Shown here piece by piece: positions 35,131-45,115 of a DNA stretch of 64,000 nt (the first letter of the stretch is position 1; every line of letters begins with the position of its first letter). Under the pieces are notes generated by a model, which was given only the letters and a program-made list of their open reading frames with translations, was not told the origin of the DNA and did no database searches. A program made the position numbers and the translations under genes. Location of the stretch: assembly GCF_026625125.1 (NCBI RefSeq), contig NZ_CP113097.1:2852001-2916000 (forward strand), written 5' to 3'. This DNA comes from Pseudomonas putida. Lineage in GTDB: Bacteria; Pseudomonadota; Gammaproteobacteria; Pseudomonadales; Pseudomonadaceae.

Positions 35131-35333
35131 CGTGATGTATGCCTCTGCTGTGGCCAAATTGGTCGAATGTTTTTTTGATCTGCCACACTGGAATTCGGGG
35201 AACGACTCAACCCCGCAGCTGCCTCAGTCTCAATCAATCTTGTACAAAACCAGCGCCGCTGCCAATGTTGTATAAGTTTTATTCGTAGAAGACCACGCTG
35301 GGTACGAAATGATTCAAGCAACCGGAGCTTGAT
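35131..35333. promoter_or_regulatory. Divergent promoter region of crtE and idi-crtXYIB
   Basis: About 200 bases that must hold both carotenoid promoters. Two near-identical 8-mers, TTGTACAA at 35240 and TTGTATAA at 35268, are 28 bases apart and could be a regulator site or promoter parts. No dedicated crt regulator gene is seen in the window. Confidence 0.45.
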
Positions 35334-36389
35334 ATGAGCGACAGCGAATTGAGTAAACGCAAGGACGACCACCTCGACATTGTGCTGAGTAGGCGCACAG
35401 AGCCACGTGGCATGGGCACCGGTTTCGATGCGTTGCAATTGGAGCACTGTGCTTTGCCAGAGCTGAATCTGGACGCCATTGATCTGGGTAGTGCGCTGGT
35501 CGGGAAATCGCTTCGGGCGCCGATACTGATCAGTTCCATGACCGGGGGTGCAGCCCGCTCGACCGCGATCAATCGCCACCTGGCCGAGGCTGCACAGGCA
35601 CTGGGGATCGCCATGGGTGTGGGTTCGCAGCGCGTTGCTCTGAGAAGTGGTAATGACCAAGGTCTGACGCGAGGTCTGCGCCAACTGGCCCCGGATATAC
35701 CTTTGCTCGGCAATATCGGCGCTGCGCAACTGCTGGAAAAAGACGGCCTCGACCTGGCGCACCGGTGTGTCGAAACGCTGCAAGCCGACGCGCTGATCAT
35801 TCATCTCAACCCGTTGCAGGAAGCGGTTCAGCCTGAAGGTGATCGGAACTGGTGCGGGGTTTTGGAGGCTATTACCCGCACGGTGGCAGCGGTAGGTGTA
35901 CCGGTTGTTGTCAAGGAGGTCGGCGCCGGGATATCGGCGCCGGTCGCATTAGCCCTCAGCGAAGCTGGCGTACAAGTCATTGATGTTGCGGGCATGGGCG
36001 GCACGAGCTGGGCGGCGGTCGAAGCAGCTCGGGCGGTGCGTCCGCTGGATCGTCGCGTAGCTGAAGCTTTCAGTGGCTGGGGTATACCGACGGCCATCAG
36101 CCTGCAGCGCATCAGACGTGCGCTGCCACAGATACCCTTGATTGCTTCGGGCGGGATTCGAGATGGCGTCGATGCAGCCAAAGCCATTTGCCTGGGCGCC
36201 GATGTGATCGGTCAGGCGGCGGGTGTTCTCCACGAGGCGACTCAGTCGACGTCGGCGGTCGTCGAGCATTTCGAGATGCTCATCCGGCAGCTGCGCATTG
36301 CTTGCTTCTGCACGGGCTCGGCCAACCTGGCAGCGTTGCGCAGCGTGCGCGTGCTGCCATCCGGCCCCACTGCGTTGGTTATCCCATGA
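35334..36389 (+). CDS. idi: Isopentenyl-diphosphate delta-isomerase, type 2 (FMN)
   Basis: 351-residue FMN/NADPH-dependent isomerase converting IPP and DMAPP. Family signatures are [10 protein letters not shown] at the N-terminus, ISSMTGG (about 65), [21 protein letters not shown] (about 160) and ASGGIRDG. It heads the plus-strand carotenoid operon and overlaps crtX by 4 bases (ATGA). A type-2 enzyme in this position is also found in Pantoea-type crt clusters. Confidence 0.92.
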   Translation: MSDSELSKRKDDHLDIVLSRRTEPRGMGTGFDALQLEHCALPELNLDAIDLGSALVGKSLRAPILISSMTGGAARSTAINRHLAEAAQALGIAMGVGSQRVALRSGNDQGLTRGLRQLAPDIPLLGNIGAAQLLEKDGLDLAHRCVETLQADALIIHLNPLQEAVQPEGDRNWCGVLEAITRTVAAVGVPVVVKEVGAGISAPVALALSEAGVQVIDVAGMGGTSWAAVEAARAVRPLDRRVAEAFSGWGIPTAISLQRIRRALPQIPLIASGGIRDGVDAAKAICLGADVIGQAAGVLHEATQSTSAVVEHFEMLIRQLRIACFCTGSANLAALRSVRVLPSGPTALVIP

Positions 36390-37660
36390 GCCGTTTCGGC
36401 GTGGTCGCGCCGGCGTTCTATAGCCATTTTCAGGCTTTTCAGGCACTGGCATCGGCGTTGATAGACCGCGGGCACGGTGTCACTTTCTTTCAGCAGGTCG
36501 ATGCGCGTCGCTGGCTGACTGATCCACGCATCGGTTTCGTCGCAGTGGGTAGTGACAGTCATCCCCTTGGCAGCCTTGACCGGTCATTGCAGCGTGCTGC
36601 AACGTCCAATCACCCGCTGCGCCTGCGCGGCGTAATCCGTGATTTATGCGCCAACACTGGGATGCTGTGCCAAGCCTTGCCGCCAGCGCTGAACCAAGCC
36701 GGGGTCGATGTGGTGCTGTGCGACCAGATGGAAGCGGCTGGCGGCCTGGTGGCCGAAGCATTGGGTATGCCGTTCTTGTCCGTGGCCTGCGCACTCCCGG
36801 TCAACCGCGAGCCTGGCATTCCGTTGGCGGTCATGCCGTTCGCGTACGGGGAAGATGAGCGCCAGCGACGGCTTTATGAAGGCAGCCAGCGTGTATATGA
36901 CTGGCTGATGCGCCCCTTGCGCGATGTGATTCGCCAGGCTTGTCGGCGGTTCGGCATTGAGCTGCGCGATGGCCTGCACCAATGCCTGTCATCTTATGCC
37001 CAGATTAGCCAGACGATCACCGGGTTCGATCTTCCTCGCCAGCAGTTACCTGCTCATTACCATGCGGTGGGCCCGTTGCGGGCGCCGTTCTCTGGCGGGG
37101 TAGGGCAGTGGCCGATCGACCCAGGGCGCCCCTTTGTGTTCGCCAGTCTCGGTACGTTGCAAGGTGATCGCGTGGGTATGTTTCACCAGATAGCCAAGGC
37201 TTGCGCACGGCTTGATGCTCAGCTGCTGATCGCCCACTGCGCAAAACTCGGCCCGGCTCAGGAAGAGCGCCTGCGCAGGGCCGGGGCGACTTGGGTAACC
37301 AGCTACGCGCCGCAGCAATGGGTGCTCGACCACGCCCATGTCGTGGTGACTCACGGCGGCCTGAACACGGTCATGGATGCGATCAAGGCGCGGACCCCCG
37401 CATTGGTGATGCCCATTGGCTTCGATCAGCCCGGTGTGGCAGCGCGGGTCGTGCACGCGGGTATCGGGTTGCAGGTCAACCGACGGGCGAGGGCGAGCAC
37501 CATCCATGATGCGCTGAAGCGGCTGCTGGAGCATCCGGTTGAACGGCTACAGTGGCTGGCGGCTGAATTGGAGCAAGCGGGGGGCACGCCGCGGGCTGCC
37601 GATATCGTTGAAAGGGTTGCCCGAACCGGCTGCGCTGTACTTGGGGGGCCTGCCCAATGA
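36386..37660 (+). CDS. crtX: Zeaxanthin glucosyltransferase
   Basis: 424-residue UDP-glycosyltransferase that glucosylates zeaxanthin. It starts [19 protein letters not shown], and its donor-binding block near the C-terminus is [21 protein letters not shown] followed by [18 protein letters not shown], typical of GT1/MGT enzymes and CrtX. The start is the ATG at 36386, inside the ATGA overlap with idi; a much longer frame from 36188 overlaps idi and is not used. Its stop overlaps crtY by 4 bases. Confidence 0.9.
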   Translation: MSRFGVVAPAFYSHFQAFQALASALIDRGHGVTFFQQVDARRWLTDPRIGFVAVGSDSHPLGSLDRSLQRAATSNHPLRLRGVIRDLCANTGMLCQALPPALNQAGVDVVLCDQMEAAGGLVAEALGMPFLSVACALPVNREPGIPLAVMPFAYGEDERQRRLYEGSQRVYDWLMRPLRDVIRQACRRFGIELRDGLHQCLSSYAQISQTITGFDLPRQQLPAHYHAVGPLRAPFSGGVGQWPIDPGRPFVFASLGTLQGDRVGMFHQIAKACARLDAQLLIAHCAKLGPAQEERLRRAGATWVTSYAPQQWVLDHAHVVVTHGGLNTVMDAIKARTPALVMPIGFDQPGVAARVVHAGIGLQVNRRARASTIHDALKRLLEHPVERLQWLAAELEQAGGTPRAADIVERVARTGCAVLGGPAQ

Positions 37661-38823
37661 CTTACGACCTGATTCTGGCCGGTGGCGGGTTGGCCAACGG
37701 CCTGATCGCCTGGCGACTGAAGCAGCAGCGGCCCGCATGGCGTGTGCTGTGCATCGAAGCGCAGAAGCTTATCGGCGGCAATCACACGTGGTCGTTCCAT
37801 GACGGTGACCTGACACCCGAGCAACATGACTGGCTCGCCCCGTTGGTGGTCAAGCGCTGGCCGTGCTATGACGTGCATTTCCCAGCCCGCTCGCGCCGCC
37901 TGAACTCGGGGTACGCTAGCATCACCTCTGAGCGATTTGCCGAGGTGATCGGCGCCGAGCTGGGTGACGACCTGCGCGTAGGCCAACGTATCATCGACCT
38001 GACCCCCACGTCGGTAACGTTGGCGAACGGCGAGCGCGTGCAGGCGCGTGCTGTCATCGATGGTCGAGGTGCTCGGGCTAGCGCGCGGATGGTGCTGGGG
38101 CATCAGGCATTTGTGGGGCAACTGTTGAGATTGCAGGCGCCCCATGGCTTAGTCGCGCCAATCATCATGGACGCGCGGGTGGCACAAGGGCAGGGGTACC
38201 GGTTCGTTTACGTCCTGCCCTTCAGCCCAGACACCGTGCTGATAGAAGATACCCACTATGTAGATCGACATACCTTGTCGCCCGACCAATTGCGGGCGCA
38301 CATCGCCGAATATGCCGAGGCGCAAGGTTGGGCGGTGCAGGCATGTCTGCGCGAAGAAACCGGCGTGTTGCCGATCACCTTGGCGGGAGATTTCGAGGGC
38401 TTCTGGAGCGAAGCCCAGGGGCACCCGCTTTCCGGACTGCGCGCAGGCTTGTTCCATTGCACCACGGGCTATTCGCTGCCCCATGCCGTGCGCCTGGCCG
38501 ACTGGGTCGCGCAACAGCACGACCTTGACGCAAGCGTCCTGGCTGCCGGCATACGATCGATCGCCTATAAGATCTGGCGGAGCCAGCGTTTCTACCGCCT
38601 GCTCAACCGGATGCTGTTCCTGGCCGGGCGGCCCGAGTACCGGTGGCAGGTCATGCAGCGTTTCTACGGGCTCTCCGACGGTTTGATCTGCCGCTTTTAC
38701 GCAGGCCAAAACAGCTTTTCCGACAAGCTGCGGGTGCTGTCGGGCAAACCACCGGTGCCGCTCGGCGAAGCCGTGCGCGCGATGCTCCGGTATCACCCCA
38801 GACACTATGGAATTCGAGAATGA
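37657..38823 (+). CDS. crtY: Lycopene beta-cyclase
   Basis: 388-residue flavoprotein that closes both ends of lycopene to give beta-carotene. The N-terminal dinucleotide motif is DLILAGGGLANGLIAWRL, followed by the CrtY patterns GGNHTWSFHD and later LPFSPDTVLIEDT, with CTTGYSLPHAVRLAD further on. Start at 37657 overlaps the crtX stop; its own stop overlaps crtI (ATGA at 38820). Confidence 0.92.
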   Translation: MTYDLILAGGGLANGLIAWRLKQQRPAWRVLCIEAQKLIGGNHTWSFHDGDLTPEQHDWLAPLVVKRWPCYDVHFPARSRRLNSGYASITSERFAEVIGAELGDDLRVGQRIIDLTPTSVTLANGERVQARAVIDGRGARASARMVLGHQAFVGQLLRLQAPHGLVAPIIMDARVAQGQGYRFVYVLPFSPDTVLIEDTHYVDRHTLSPDQLRAHIAEYAEAQGWAVQACLREETGVLPITLAGDFEGFWSEAQGHPLSGLRAGLFHCTTGYSLPHAVRLADWVAQQHDLDASVLAAGIRSIAYKIWRSQRFYRLLNRMLFLAGRPEYRWQVMQRFYGLSDGLICRFYAGQNSFSDKLRVLSGKPPVPLGEAVRAMLRYHPRHYGIRE

Positions 38824-40310
38824 CCGACGCAAAGAAAGCCATCGTGATTGGTGCCGGGTTCGGCGGGCTGGCCTTGGCCATCCGGCTTCAGGCCGCTGGG
38901 GTGCAGACGACCCTGCTGGAAAAACGCGACAAGCCGGGCGGCCGCGCTTATGTCTATCACGAGCAAGGATTCACGTTCGACGCCGGCCCGACTGTGATCA
39001 CCGACCCGACAGCGATCGAGGCGCTGTTCACACTGGCGGGGCGCTCGATGGCCGATTACGTGGAACTGCTGCCGGTAGCGCCGTTTTATCGGCTGTGCTG
39101 GGAAGATGGTACGCAGTTCGACTACGCCAACGATCAGGCCGCGCTCGACCGCCAGATCGCACAATTCAACGCAGCCGATGTCGCTGGCTATCGGCGTTTT
39201 CTGGCCTATTCCAAGGCGGTGTTTCGTGAAGGGTACCTGAAGCTGGGCGCTGTGCCGTTTCTGTCGTTTCGCGATATGGTCGCCGCAGGCCCGCAACTGG
39301 CGCGGCTGCAGGCTTGGCGCAGCGTGTATGCCAAAGTCTCGACGTTTATCGAGGACGACAAGCTGCGCCAGGCATTTTCGTTCCATTCCTTGCTGGTGGG
39401 GGGCAACCCCTTCGCCACCTCCTCGATCTACACCCTCATTCACGCGCTCGAGCGCGAGTGGGGGGTGTGGTTCCCCAGAGGAGGAACCGGCGCGCTGGTG
39501 AACGCTTTGGTGAAGCTGTTCGAAGACCTTGGCGGCTGCCTGCAGCTCAATGCCGATGTCGCCCATATTACTACCGCGGGCCGGCGTGCCACTGGAGTGC
39601 GCCTAGTGGATGGGCGGCACTATGAGGCTGACAGCGTGGCCTCCAATGCGGATGTGGTGCACACTTACAGCCAGCTGTTAAGTGGGCATCGCAGAGGCGT
39701 GCAGGAAAGCGCTCGCCTCAAACGCAAGCGCTTCAGCAATTCGCTGTTCGTCATTCATTTTGGGCTAAAGCGACCGCAACCTCAGTTGCAACACCATACA
39801 GTGTGCTTTGGGCCGCGTTATCGGGCGCTTATTCAGGACATTTTCCAGGGGCAGGCGTTGGCCGACGACTTTTCCCTGTACTTGCACGCCCCTTGTGTCA
39901 CCGACCCCAGCCTCGCCCCCCAAGGCTGCTCCAGCCACTATGTGCTGTCACCGGTACCACACTTGGGCAATGCCCCGATTGACTGGAAAGTCGAAGGCCC
40001 GCGTTACCGGGAGCGTATTTTCGACTACCTCGAACAGCACTACATCCCCGGGCTGCGCAAGGACTTGGTGACCTGCCGGATCTTCACCCCCGCCGACTTC
40101 GAAAGTGAGCTCAACGCGCACCTTGGGTCGGCATTTTCCCTCGAACCGATCCTCACCCAAAGTGCTTGGTTCCGGCCACACAACCGCGATGCGATGCTCA
40201 CTAACCTTTATTTGGCCGGTGCCGGCACGCACCCAGGCGCGGGGGTTCCGGGTGTGATAGGGTCGGCGCGAGCCACCGCTGGGCTGATGCTGGAGGACAT
40301 GCAGGGATGA
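38820..40310 (+). CDS. crtI: Phytoene desaturase
   Basis: 496-residue bacterial-type phytoene desaturase (four-step, to lycopene). An N-terminal FAD motif IVIGAGFGGLALAIRLQ comes first, then EKRDKPGGRAYVY, and the C-terminal NLYLAGAGTHPGAGVPGVIG signature of the CrtI family. Start at the ATG at 38820 in the ATGA overlap with crtY; an in-frame upstream ATG at 38643 lies deep inside crtY and is not used. The stop overlaps crtB (ATGATG). Confidence 0.93.
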   Translation: MTDAKKAIVIGAGFGGLALAIRLQAAGVQTTLLEKRDKPGGRAYVYHEQGFTFDAGPTVITDPTAIEALFTLAGRSMADYVELLPVAPFYRLCWEDGTQFDYANDQAALDRQIAQFNAADVAGYRRFLAYSKAVFREGYLKLGAVPFLSFRDMVAAGPQLARLQAWRSVYAKVSTFIEDDKLRQAFSFHSLLVGGNPFATSSIYTLIHALEREWGVWFPRGGTGALVNALVKLFEDLGGCLQLNADVAHITTAGRRATGVRLVDGRHYEADSVASNADVVHTYSQLLSGHRRGVQESARLKRKRFSNSLFVIHFGLKRPQPQLQHHTVCFGPRYRALIQDIFQGQALADDFSLYLHAPCVTDPSLAPQGCSSHYVLSPVPHLGNAPIDWKVEGPRYRERIFDYLEQHYIPGLRKDLVTCRIFTPADFESELNAHLGSAFSLEPILTQSAWFRPHNRDAMLTNLYLAGAGTHPGAGVPGVIGSARATAGLMLEDMQG

Positions 40311-41302
40311 TGACAGTTGAAGGCAATGACCAGACCCTGTTCGACCATGCGAACCGCAGCATTGCCGTAGGCTCGAAGAGCTTCGCCGCCGCCGCGCGGC
40401 TGTTCGCCCCCGCCACCCGGCGCAGCGCGGTCATGCTCTATGCCTGGTGCCGGTATTGCGACGATGTGATCGACGGGCAGGTAGCAGGCCATGCTGCTAC
40501 CTCTGTAGGGCAGGATGAAGTCGAGCGGCGCTTGGCCAGCCTATTTGCACAAACCTATTCGGTATATGCCGGGCGGCCGGTGCAAACGCCCGCATTCGCG
40601 GCTTTCCGCGAAGTGGTGCGCCGTCATTGCATTCCTGAGCCGTACGCCTTGGCGCATCTTTCCGGTTTCGCGATGGACGCCCAGAACCGACGCTATCACC
40701 GCATCGAAGACACATTGGATTACTGCTACCACGTTGCGGGTGTGGTTGGTCTGATGATGGCGCGTGTCATGGGGGTGAGCGACGAAAAGACCCTCGACCG
40801 GGCGTGCGATCTGGGCATGGGGTTCCAATTGACCAATATCGCCCGGGACATCATCGAAGACGCGGGCGTTGGCCGATGCTATCTGCCCCAAGAATGGCTG
40901 CAAGCGATGTCGATTCCAGAGCACGACATTGCCAACCCTAAGTACCGGGATGCTGTGGCCATGCTGGCTCAGCGACTGATCCACATGGCAGAGCCATTCT
41001 ACATCAGCGCCCAGGCAGGGTTGACGGCGTTGCCATGGCGCTCGGCCTGGGCGGTGGCAACGGCTGGCGGCGTGTACCGGGCGATCGGGTTGAAGGTCAG
41101 ACAGCGGGGCAGCCGGGCATGGGACGTGCGGGTCTCTACGTCGAAGCTGGAAAAGGTCTGGCACATTGTTGCGGGGCTATGGCGCACCGTCATGTCCCGT
41201 GGCCGTCGCTGGCCTGACCGCGCTGCTGGCTTGTGGCAGCGTCCTCATCATGTCTGGCCAACGGCCCACCGTGCAAAGCACGAAGCTGGGCGCGAAGTTT
41301 AG
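40307..41302 (+). CDS. crtB: Phytoene synthase
   Basis: 331 residues; joins two GGPP into phytoene. Two Asp-rich motifs, WCRYCDDVIDG (about 46) and NIARDIIEDAGVGRCYLP (about 180), are intact. The C-terminal end LWQRP and about 18 extra residues make it slightly longer than Pantoea CrtB (about 309). The last 113 bases overlap the 3' end of crtZ on the opposite strand. Confidence 0.92.
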   Translation: MMTVEGNDQTLFDHANRSIAVGSKSFAAAARLFAPATRRSAVMLYAWCRYCDDVIDGQVAGHAATSVGQDEVERRLASLFAQTYSVYAGRPVQTPAFAAFREVVRRHCIPEPYALAHLSGFAMDAQNRRYHRIEDTLDYCYHVAGVVGLMMARVMGVSDEKTLDRACDLGMGFQLTNIARDIIEDAGVGRCYLPQEWLQAMSIPEHDIANPKYRDAVAMLAQRLIHMAEPFYISAQAGLTALPWRSAWAVATAGGVYRAIGLKVRQRGSRAWDVRVSTSKLEKVWHIVAGLWRTVMSRGRRWPDRAAGLWQRPHHVWPTAHRAKHEAGREV

Positions 41303-41726
41303 AAACCGATGGTGCGTACAGAAAGCCGAACGCCACGCACCCCTCCTTTCCGGCAACGGCATGGTGCAGCAGGTGCGCCTGATAAAGGCGCTTGAGGTAG
41401 CCGTGCCGGGGGACAAATCGCAATGGCCATCGCTTGTGTACCAGCCCATCATGGGCCAGGAAGTACAGCAGTCCATACGCGGTCATGCCGGCACCGATCC
41501 ACTCCAGCGGGTGTACGCCTAGATTGCCGAGGGCGATCAGCGCGACGGCGAAACCCGCGAACACGACGGCAAACAGGTCGTTTTTCTCGAAGCGCCCAGT
41601 TCTAGGCTCATGGTGCGAACGATGCCAGCCCCAGCCCCATCCATGCATCACGTACTTGTGGGCGACGAACGCCAATCCCTCCATGCCAATCAAAGCCATC
41701 AAGAACACCAGTGCGTTGACAATCAT
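41190..41726 (-). CDS. crtZ: Beta-carotene 3-hydroxylase
   Basis: 178-residue di-iron membrane hydroxylase producing zeaxanthin. His clusters are HKYVMHGWGWGWHRSHH (about 20-36) and HDGLVHKRWPLR, then HGYLKRLYQAHLLHH, plus four hydrophobic segments. Start at the ATG at 41726 (MIVNALVFLMALIG); a longer frame from 41798 has no support. It is convergent with crtB and overlaps it by 113 bases, an arrangement also typical of Pantoea clusters, where crtZ is opposite to the operon. Confidence 0.9.
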   Translation of the reverse strand: MIVNALVFLMALIGMEGLAFVAHKYVMHGWGWGWHRSHHEPRTGRFEKNDLFAVVFAGFAVALIALGNLGVHPLEWIGAGMTAYGLLYFLAHDGLVHKRWPLRFVPRHGYLKRLYQAHLLHHAVAGKEGCVAFGFLYAPSVSKLRAQLRALHGGPLARHDEDAATSQQRGQASDGHGT

Positions 41727-42051
41727 GCGAAGTACCTTGGTAAGCAAGCTTTTAAGACCCGTGTCACCGGTGGATGTTCGAGTTCGATCATATCTCAAGA
41801 TGAGGTTGCGATCTGGATGGGGGGTGTACGACGTTGTTTTCGTACGCTGCTAAGGCTTTGCTGCTGTTGCGCCAAGTCGCAGGGCAGTAGTCGCCACTGC
41901 CGGCCAGCAGTTTCCACCCAACGCCTGGCCCCAGTCGTCTTGAGAAACTCATCCTAGGCCACTAAAGCTGCGCTTTCGAACCTATGAGGCATTGACGACC
42001 GCGATCCAGAAGTACATACCAAGGGCGTTCATAGGTTTGTGCTCCGATGGC
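41727..42051. other. Gap between crtZ and the dehydrogenase gene
   Basis: 325 bases holding the crtZ promoter at the left. No gene, repeat or terminator was recognised in the rest. Confidence 0.5.
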
Positions 42052-43257
42052 TTACACGTAATCACTCCCTAACGTTCCAGCGGCCGCTCCTGGAACGAGG
42101 ATCACTTTCCGGCAGTTATCCTGTTTTTGATCGAACATTTTGTAGCCCATGGCAGCCTCTTCCAGGGCGAGGCGGTGAGTCACGATCAGTTCCGGTTCCA
42201 GGCGCCCGGCTTCTATGTGTTCGAGCAGTTCCGGGAGGTATTTCTGCACATGGGTCTGGCCCATCTTGAACGTCAGCCCCTTGTCGAACGCATCGCCAAA
42301 CATGAAGGCGTGAATGAAGCCGGCATAGACGCCGGGCACGCTAACTATGCCGCCACGCCGCACAGCCGCAATGCTTTGGCGCAGGGCCTTGCCGCTGCTG
42401 CCTTCCAGTTTCAAGGCCGTCATCACGGTTTCCGTGGTGCTGCCTTTGGCTTCAAACCCGACCGCGTCGATGACCGCGTCCACGCCACGCATACCCGGTG
42501 TATGGCGGATGATGCTATCGGCTGGGTCATCATTCTTTTCGAAGTTGATCGGGATAACGCCATAGGCTTGCTGGGCATAGGCCAGCCGGTAATTGTTGTC
42601 ATCCACCATGAAGATGGTGTGAGCGCCCAGCATCTTTGCGCAGGCGGCACTCAACAGGCCCACTGGCCCCGCGCCATAGATCGCTACCGATGAACCTTCG
42701 CCGATCTCGGCATTGATGACCGCTTGCCAAGCGGTGGGAAGGATGTCTGATAGGAACAGCACTTTGTCATCCGCGAGCGAAGTCGGAACTTTGAATGGCC
42801 CGACATTGCCTTTTGGCACCCTAACGTAATCGGCCTGGCCTCCAGGGATCCCTCCATACAGATGGCTGTATCCGAACAGCGCCGCGCCTGGTGGTATGCC
42901 CTTTTTGTTGATGATCGATCCGCGCCCGGTATTGGTGGTTTCACAGGCAGCGAAGAGATCATGCTGGCAGAAAAAGCAACTTCCACAAGCGATGACAAAT
43001 GGAATCACCACTCGGTCGCCAACCTTCAGGGTCGTCACGTCCCTGCCAACCTCCTCCACGATGCCCATGAACTCGTGGCCGAAGATGTCGCCTTGCTCTG
43101 TTTCCGGGATCTTGCCCCGATAGAGGTGGAGGTCGGATCCGCAGATGGCGGTGGCCGTCACCCTGAGGATGATGTCGTCTGGGTCTTGGAGGATGGGGTC
43201 TGGGACATTATCGACCCGCACATCGTTTGCGCCGTGGTAGGTCAGTGCTCTCATCAT
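42052..43257 (-). CDS. Zinc-dependent alcohol dehydrogenase, glutathione-independent formaldehyde dehydrogenase-like
   Basis: 401-residue MDR enzyme with both zinc sites. The catalytic zinc is in [10 protein letters not shown] and GHEFMGIV, and the structural zinc is in the [15 protein letters not shown] lobe (four Cys). The Rossmann motif is [12 protein letters not shown] at about residue 195. It resembles the FdhA-like and threonine-type dehydrogenases of Pseudomonas. Start at the ATG at 43257 (AGGAG 5 bases before it); the in-frame ATG at 43254 is an alternative. Stands alone; substrate not evident. Confidence 0.88.
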   Translation of the reverse strand: MMRALTYHGANDVRVDNVPDPILQDPDDIILRVTATAICGSDLHLYRGKIPETEQGDIFGHEFMGIVEEVGRDVTTLKVGDRVVIPFVIACGSCFFCQHDLFAACETTNTGRGSIINKKGIPPGAALFGYSHLYGGIPGGQADYVRVPKGNVGPFKVPTSLADDKVLFLSDILPTAWQAVINAEIGEGSSVAIYGAGPVGLLSAACAKMLGAHTIFMVDDNNYRLAYAQQAYGVIPINFEKNDDPADSIIRHTPGMRGVDAVIDAVGFEAKGSTTETVMTALKLEGSSGKALRQSIAAVRRGGIVSVPGVYAGFIHAFMFGDAFDKGLTFKMGQTHVQKYLPELLEHIEAGRLEPELIVTHRLALEEAAMGYKMFDQKQDNCRKVILVPGAAAGTLGSDYV

Positions 43258-44203
43258 GCTTGCTCCTGCTGCGGTAAATTTATGAGCATATGCAGGGGAA
43301 GCCTGGAGTAGCGCCAAAGTTCAGGCTGACTGGTTCAATGGTCATCGGAGAGCCGCAGCGTCGAACAGCACGGCCTCATCGGCGTGCATTTCCTTGAATG
43401 CCCCTAAGAAACCTGCATCGCTGCCAGGGAACGACGCTGACGGTACGGACACCGCTAAAGCGCACAACGTTTACCCGACCGGCAAACTCAACGGAGCCGG
43501 TTTCAGTGTTTTTGCTCTAGCTGTGCAAACGGCTAGCGCTTGTGCGGATAAGGGCGAGGGCAGGGTGCCTGGTGCGGGCGTGGCCTACCGAACACTGTAT
43601 ATGCGTACAGCATTATGTTTGGCCTCGAGACTGTGCCACCTGGATGACCTGATTAACGATGTCGAGCATGGCGGTTGGTCGCGAGACTGGCGGTGGCTCC
43701 AGGATGGCCAGGTGGGCTTATCATCGGCGCGGTTTCTGATACTGAAGGCTGAACAATCAGATGAGCAGAGCCGTGTTGCCCCTCGATTCTATTGTGCGAA
43801 CTGGAGGGGAGTTGGCGGCGGTTGGGCTACGAGTCTCACGATTTCAAACTGTGATCAGGTTCGCCCGTGGGGAGATTAGCCAGCCACGCTTGAACACGGT
43901 CTTCCCAGCGGGCTTCGTAGAAGCGCGTGGCGGGCCAGAAGTTGTGCGCTCTGCCAGCAATCAGTTGCTTGGCAAGCTCTCGCTCGCGCGTAAGCTTCGA
44001 TGCCCAGTTGATCAACTTCGCGGTCGAAACACAGATTCCGTTCAGTTGATCCAGCAAGGATCTTTCTGACGTGATGTCGACGGTCTTGAGAAACCAACCT
44101 TTGGTTCGAGCGCGGGTGCATTAGGTGGTTTTTGTGACGGGCATTTAAATGCTGTAAACGTTGAAATAAAATCGGACGCCCACAATCCCTTTTAAAAACA
44201 ATA
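43258..44203. other. Decayed region before the transposon-like module
   Basis: About 950 bases upstream of the dehydrogenase gene. It contains an unrecognised plus-strand open frame (43394-43879), a minus-strand fragment (43836-44120), and no clear intact gene. Composition falls from GC-rich at the left to AT-rich after about 44150. Confidence 0.5.
43836..44120 (-). pseudogene. Unrecognised protein fragment, 95 codons
   Basis: The frame opens just after a TAA at 44121-44123 with no start codon at its head, and reads KGWFLKTVDITSERSLLDQL, then a helical stretch with RAHNFWPATRFYEARWEDR. The amino-acid pattern looks protein-like, with amphipathic helices. No family was identified. An internal TTG at 44057 could start a 73-residue product. 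I infer a truncated gene end. Confidence 0.3.
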
Positions 44204-44300
44204 TGTTAACCCTTCCTGTCGCTATATCGGCGGAAAAACGAAGTCTTTTTTCCGGGCTTATCCCGCATAAGAGTCTGTCTTCCGGTCTTATGTCACACGG
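44204..44300 (+). repeat. Candidate left end of the tni element: TGT terminus and direct repeats
   Basis: Two imperfect 25-base direct repeats start at 44243 and 44273, exactly 30 bases apart (19 of 25 match, sharing TTCCGG and CTTAT). A weaker third copy, CTTCCTGTCGCTATA, lies just left at about 44212. A TGT at 44204 precedes them. Tn7 and Tn5053-type ends carry arrays of transposase-binding repeats next to a 5'-TGT, so this may be the left terminus of the element encoding the genes to the right. No partner right end was found. Confidence 0.45.
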
Positions 44301-45115
44301 GTTCGATGTACTCCTGAGCCCGCAGTGTGATTCCAGGTGCGCAGGTGTTTCATGGATTGGTTGGATAGCCTAATGGGCGCAATACCGATAAAACTCTACG
44401 ATCCAAGACGTCTTTCTCAGGGGATCCCATTGCACTCGAAAGCCCGTGAACCGGGAGGAAAGTGGTGATGTGTATGGCGCCAACACCAGATAAGCCGTTG
44501 AAGATTGTTAGCGCTTGGTAGCCCGCAAGCCCTGAAACCTGGGACGTAACCGAAATGACAAGGTGTGCGCCTTCTACTCGCCCAGCACGGTGCGTTCAAG
44601 AATGAACAACAAGAACGCAGTACCTACACCAGATTCGTCACAACTCTTCCCTCGTTCCGCCCACCGCAGGTAGCTACCAGGAACCAATCGTCGTCCCAAG
44701 CCGAGAAACACACCGGCCCCAACGGCAGATCCACAAGCGCACTTTTATGCGTATGTCGCAATACGACAGGTATGGGAAATGCCATTCCCGTCCAAGATCT
44801 GCTCCAACGACCGAATATTTACGTTCGGAGGTTAGACGGTTTAGGAATGAAAAAGGCGAGCTTTATGTTCAGGACTTAATCATTCGGGTTAAATATATAT
44901 TGAATGTGCGTGAATTTCGTGATTTTTAACTTGATGATCTCTATAAGCTTTTTTTAGTTGGAGTTTTTTTGTAATTTCTGAAGAAATGTCAATATATCTA
45001 ATACTCAACTTCCTCCTGGCCTTGCCACCGCTTGGAAGCTGCCTAGCCGAAATTTGCGTGCATCTACCACTCCACTATCCTCACCTGTCAAATCATCGGA
45101 TTAGTACCGGATAAG
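44300..45115. other. Non-coding leader of the tni module
   Basis: About 800 bases with no convincing gene. It holds a structured-RNA candidate (44440-44580) and a weak plus-strand frame (44747-44929, Arg-rich, 60 codons). AT-rich from about 44870, where the tniA promoter is expected. Confidence 0.5.
44476..44571 (+). ncRNA. Structured RNA candidate, possible group II intron domain relic
   Basis: Long-range stem between GGCGCCAACACC (44476-44487) and GGTGTGCGCC (44562-44571), closing about 75 bases that include AGATAAGCCGTTGAAGA and CCGAAATGACAA. The sequence has the style of a 5' domain of a bacterial group II intron, recalled only by general resemblance. No reverse transcriptase gene is nearby, so if real it is a fragment. 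Confidence 0.3.

Noticed and set aside
36188..36385. Extended N-terminus of crtX
   Set aside because: Would overlap idi by about 200 bases; the ATGA overlap start at 36386 gives the standard CrtX opening.
43394..43879. 161-codon plus-strand frame
   Set aside because: Not recognised, no good ribosome site, lies in a decayed region. Possibly chance.
44178..44187. CGCCCACA resembling the Tn7 end TGTGGGCG in reverse
   Set aside because: Only 8 bases match, and there are no repeats on its inner side. Too short to support an end.
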